Origin: an uncultured Alphaproteobacteria bacterium
GTDB lineage: Bacteria; Pseudomonadota; Alphaproteobacteria; Bin95
Length of the DNA stretch: 33,538 nt
Assembly (NCBI GenBank): GCA_938083135.1
Contig: CALLKY010000078.1
Coordinates: forward strand, 1 to 33,538
Reading direction: 5' to 3'
Under the pieces are notes generated by a model that ran no database searches, had not been told where the DNA came from, and worked only from the letters and a program-made list of their open reading frames with translations. Below are positions 32,913-33,538 of this stretch, in pieces. Positions within the stretch are counted from its first letter, which is position 1; the number at the start of each line of letters is the position of its first letter. Both the position numbers and the translations under genes were made by a program.

Positions 32913-33296
32913 ATGAAAACAAAGATCATGCCAGCCAGGATCGCGAAACCCGCCAGCGCCTATGTCCATGGCGTGTTAACAGAAGCACCAGCCAAGCTGC
33001 TGACCCTGTCCGGCCAGCTTGGCATGCGACCAGATGGCGTTTGTGAAGCTGGTGCTGCTGCGCAAGCCGCACGCGCTTGGGAAAATGTGCAGGCAATTTT
33101 GGATGACGGTGGGATGGGGCTTCAGGACATTATCAAGGTCACATCCTACATCGTCGGTCAGGAACATATCAGCGCCTATGTCGAAGCCCACAAAGCGGCC
33201 CTGGGAGACTTAGAGCCACCATGGACTCTGGTCGTCGTACAAGCCCTTGGCGCACCGCAGTATCTGATTGAGGTAGACGTGACGGCAGCAGCCTAA
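32913..33296 (+). CDS. RidA/YjgF family protein lacking the usual arginine
   Basis: A 127-residue protein of the RidA (YjgF/YER057c/UK114) fold. The pattern TLSGQLGMRPDG, ENVQAILDDGGMGLQDIIKVTSYI and the final LIEVDVTA is clear. In archetypal RidA an arginine near residue 105 binds the enamine/imine carboxylate; the aligned place here is W104 (PPWTLVV), so imine deaminase activity is doubtful and this is probably one of the other Rid subgroups. ATG 32913 is chosen because TAGGGAAA precedes it; ATG 32883 is in frame upstream. Divergent from the acyl-CoA ligase gene. Confidence 0.87.
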   Translation: MKTKIMPARIAKPASAYVHGVLTEAPAKLLTLSGQLGMRPDGVCEAGAAAQAARAWENVQAILDDGGMGLQDIIKVTSYIVGQEHISAYVEAHKAALGDLEPPWTLVVVQALGAPQYLIEVDVTAAA

Positions 33297-33312
33297 GCCT
33301 TGCACTATGCAA

Positions 33313-33378
33313 GCAGCGACGGCGGCCCTCGCCCACAGATATTCCTTGAAGGCACATCTGTGGGCCGGCCGCCACTGC
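33313..33378. terminator. Strong hairpin after the RidA-family gene
   Basis: A perfect 10-bp stem (33331-33340 with 33356-33365, GCCCACAGAT) has a 15-nt loop. A further 7-bp stem GGCGGCC/GGCCGCC (33321-33327 with 33367-33373) and an outer GCAG/CTGC (33313-33316 with 33375-33378) extend it. It begins 16 nt after the stop codon, as expected of a terminator, but no T run follows on either side. It may instead be a stand-alone palindrome. Confidence 0.55.
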
Positions 33379-33392
33379 CACGGAGCAAATAA

Positions 33393-33400
33393 TAATCCTT
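33393..33400. other. Possible IS target-site duplication (left copy)
   Basis: The eight bases TAATCCTT lie directly before the IS end. IS1595-family elements usually make 8-bp duplications, but the right copy is beyond the window, so this is unverified. Confidence 0.3.
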
Positions 33401-33538
33401 GGGGCTGGCCTAGATAGCTGAGAAAGGCTATGCAGGTCATATGGTTAGCATGCGTCGGCGGAGTAGGCTTCCGCGAAGTATTCAGATTGAGCTGATCAAG
33501 TATTTCGTTGCAGGTTCGACGGCGCGCTCAGCCGCCGC
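33401..33538 (+). mobile_element. IS1595-family insertion sequence, left end (truncated by window)
   Basis: The sequence GGGGCTGGCCTAGATAGCTG at 33401-33420 has the GGGGCTG-type start seen at IS1595-family inverted repeats. About 40 bp inside it begins a transposase of that family. The element runs off the right edge, so its length, right end and completeness are unknown. Confidence 0.75.
33441..33538 (+). CDS. IS1595-family transposase, N-terminal fragment
   Basis: Only the first 32 codons are in the window. They encode MVSMRRRSRLPRSIQI followed by ELIKYFVAGSTARSAA, the typical start of IS1595-family transposases, in which this helix-turn-helix-like region precedes a zinc ribbon and the DDE-type catalytic domain. 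ATG 33441 and ATG 33450 are both possible starts; AGAAAGG lies upstream. It is partial at its 3' end because of the window edge, not because of a visible mutation. Whether the catalytic residues are intact cannot be judged. Confidence 0.8.
   Translation, partial: MVSMRRRSRLPRSIQIELIKYFVAGSTARSAA

Overview
The window reads as chromosomal DNA of an alphaproteobacterium. The best evidence is an ATP12-type F1-ATPase assembly chaperone (a family shared by mitochondria and Alphaproteobacteria) inside a tightly overlapping run with HAD phosphatase, RluC-type synthase, CrcB, RarA and a two-PDZ Deg protease. GC-rich codon use and Tat/lipoprotein export fit. I cannot name a genus. Nearly all genes are ordinary, intact and closely packed. 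There is no tRNA, rRNA, CRISPR or prophage. One insertion sequence is cut by the right edge.

Region 1 (about 1-6200) is a fatty-acid or acyl-CoA module. A short-chain dehydrogenase (minus) is divergent from a plus-strand run: long-chain-type acyl-CoA dehydrogenase, two tandem MFS paralogues joined by an ATGA overlap, a small selenoprotein and a two-subunit MaoC-type hydratase. The selenoprotein (4982-5200) is the key find. It is a SelW/Rdx-family protein whose redox motif is Cys-Gly-Ala-Sec, with an in-frame TGA and a plausible bacterial SECIS hairpin just after it. Standard gene calling reads it as two fragments too short to report.

Region 2 (6200-8010) holds a pair of inverted palindromic repeats, then a metallo-beta-lactamase-fold hydrolase coupled to a glutathione-transferase-like protein. 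Region 3 (8007-14266, minus) is the housekeeping run Deg protease, RarA, CrcB, RluC-like, HAD, ATP12 and GNAT. Four of its junctions are 4-nt overlaps, and a second copy of the repeat pair lies between the Deg gene and rarA.

Region 4 (14344-21594, minus) runs from a glycine-zipper lipoprotein through a TauD/TfdA dioxygenase, a long-chain acyl-CoA synthetase, a membrane-anchored penicillin-acylase-family hydrolase and a DUF2306 membrane protein to threonine ammonia-lyase. Gaps are 0-5 nt. Region 5 (21664-24197, minus) is a DUF1800/DUF1501 pair in which only the DUF1501 partner carries a Tat signal.

Region 6 (24357-30794, plus) has an exported alpha/beta hydrolase, a hotdog thioesterase coupled to a small exported protein of unknown function, a MoxR/CoxD-like AAA+ ATPase with a CoxE-like VWA protein, the HtpX protease and an RsmB-like rRNA methyltransferase. 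Region 7 (30778-end) has an NDP-forming acyl-CoA ligase (minus), a divergent RidA-family protein lacking the usual arginine, a strong hairpin and the left end of an IS1595-family element.
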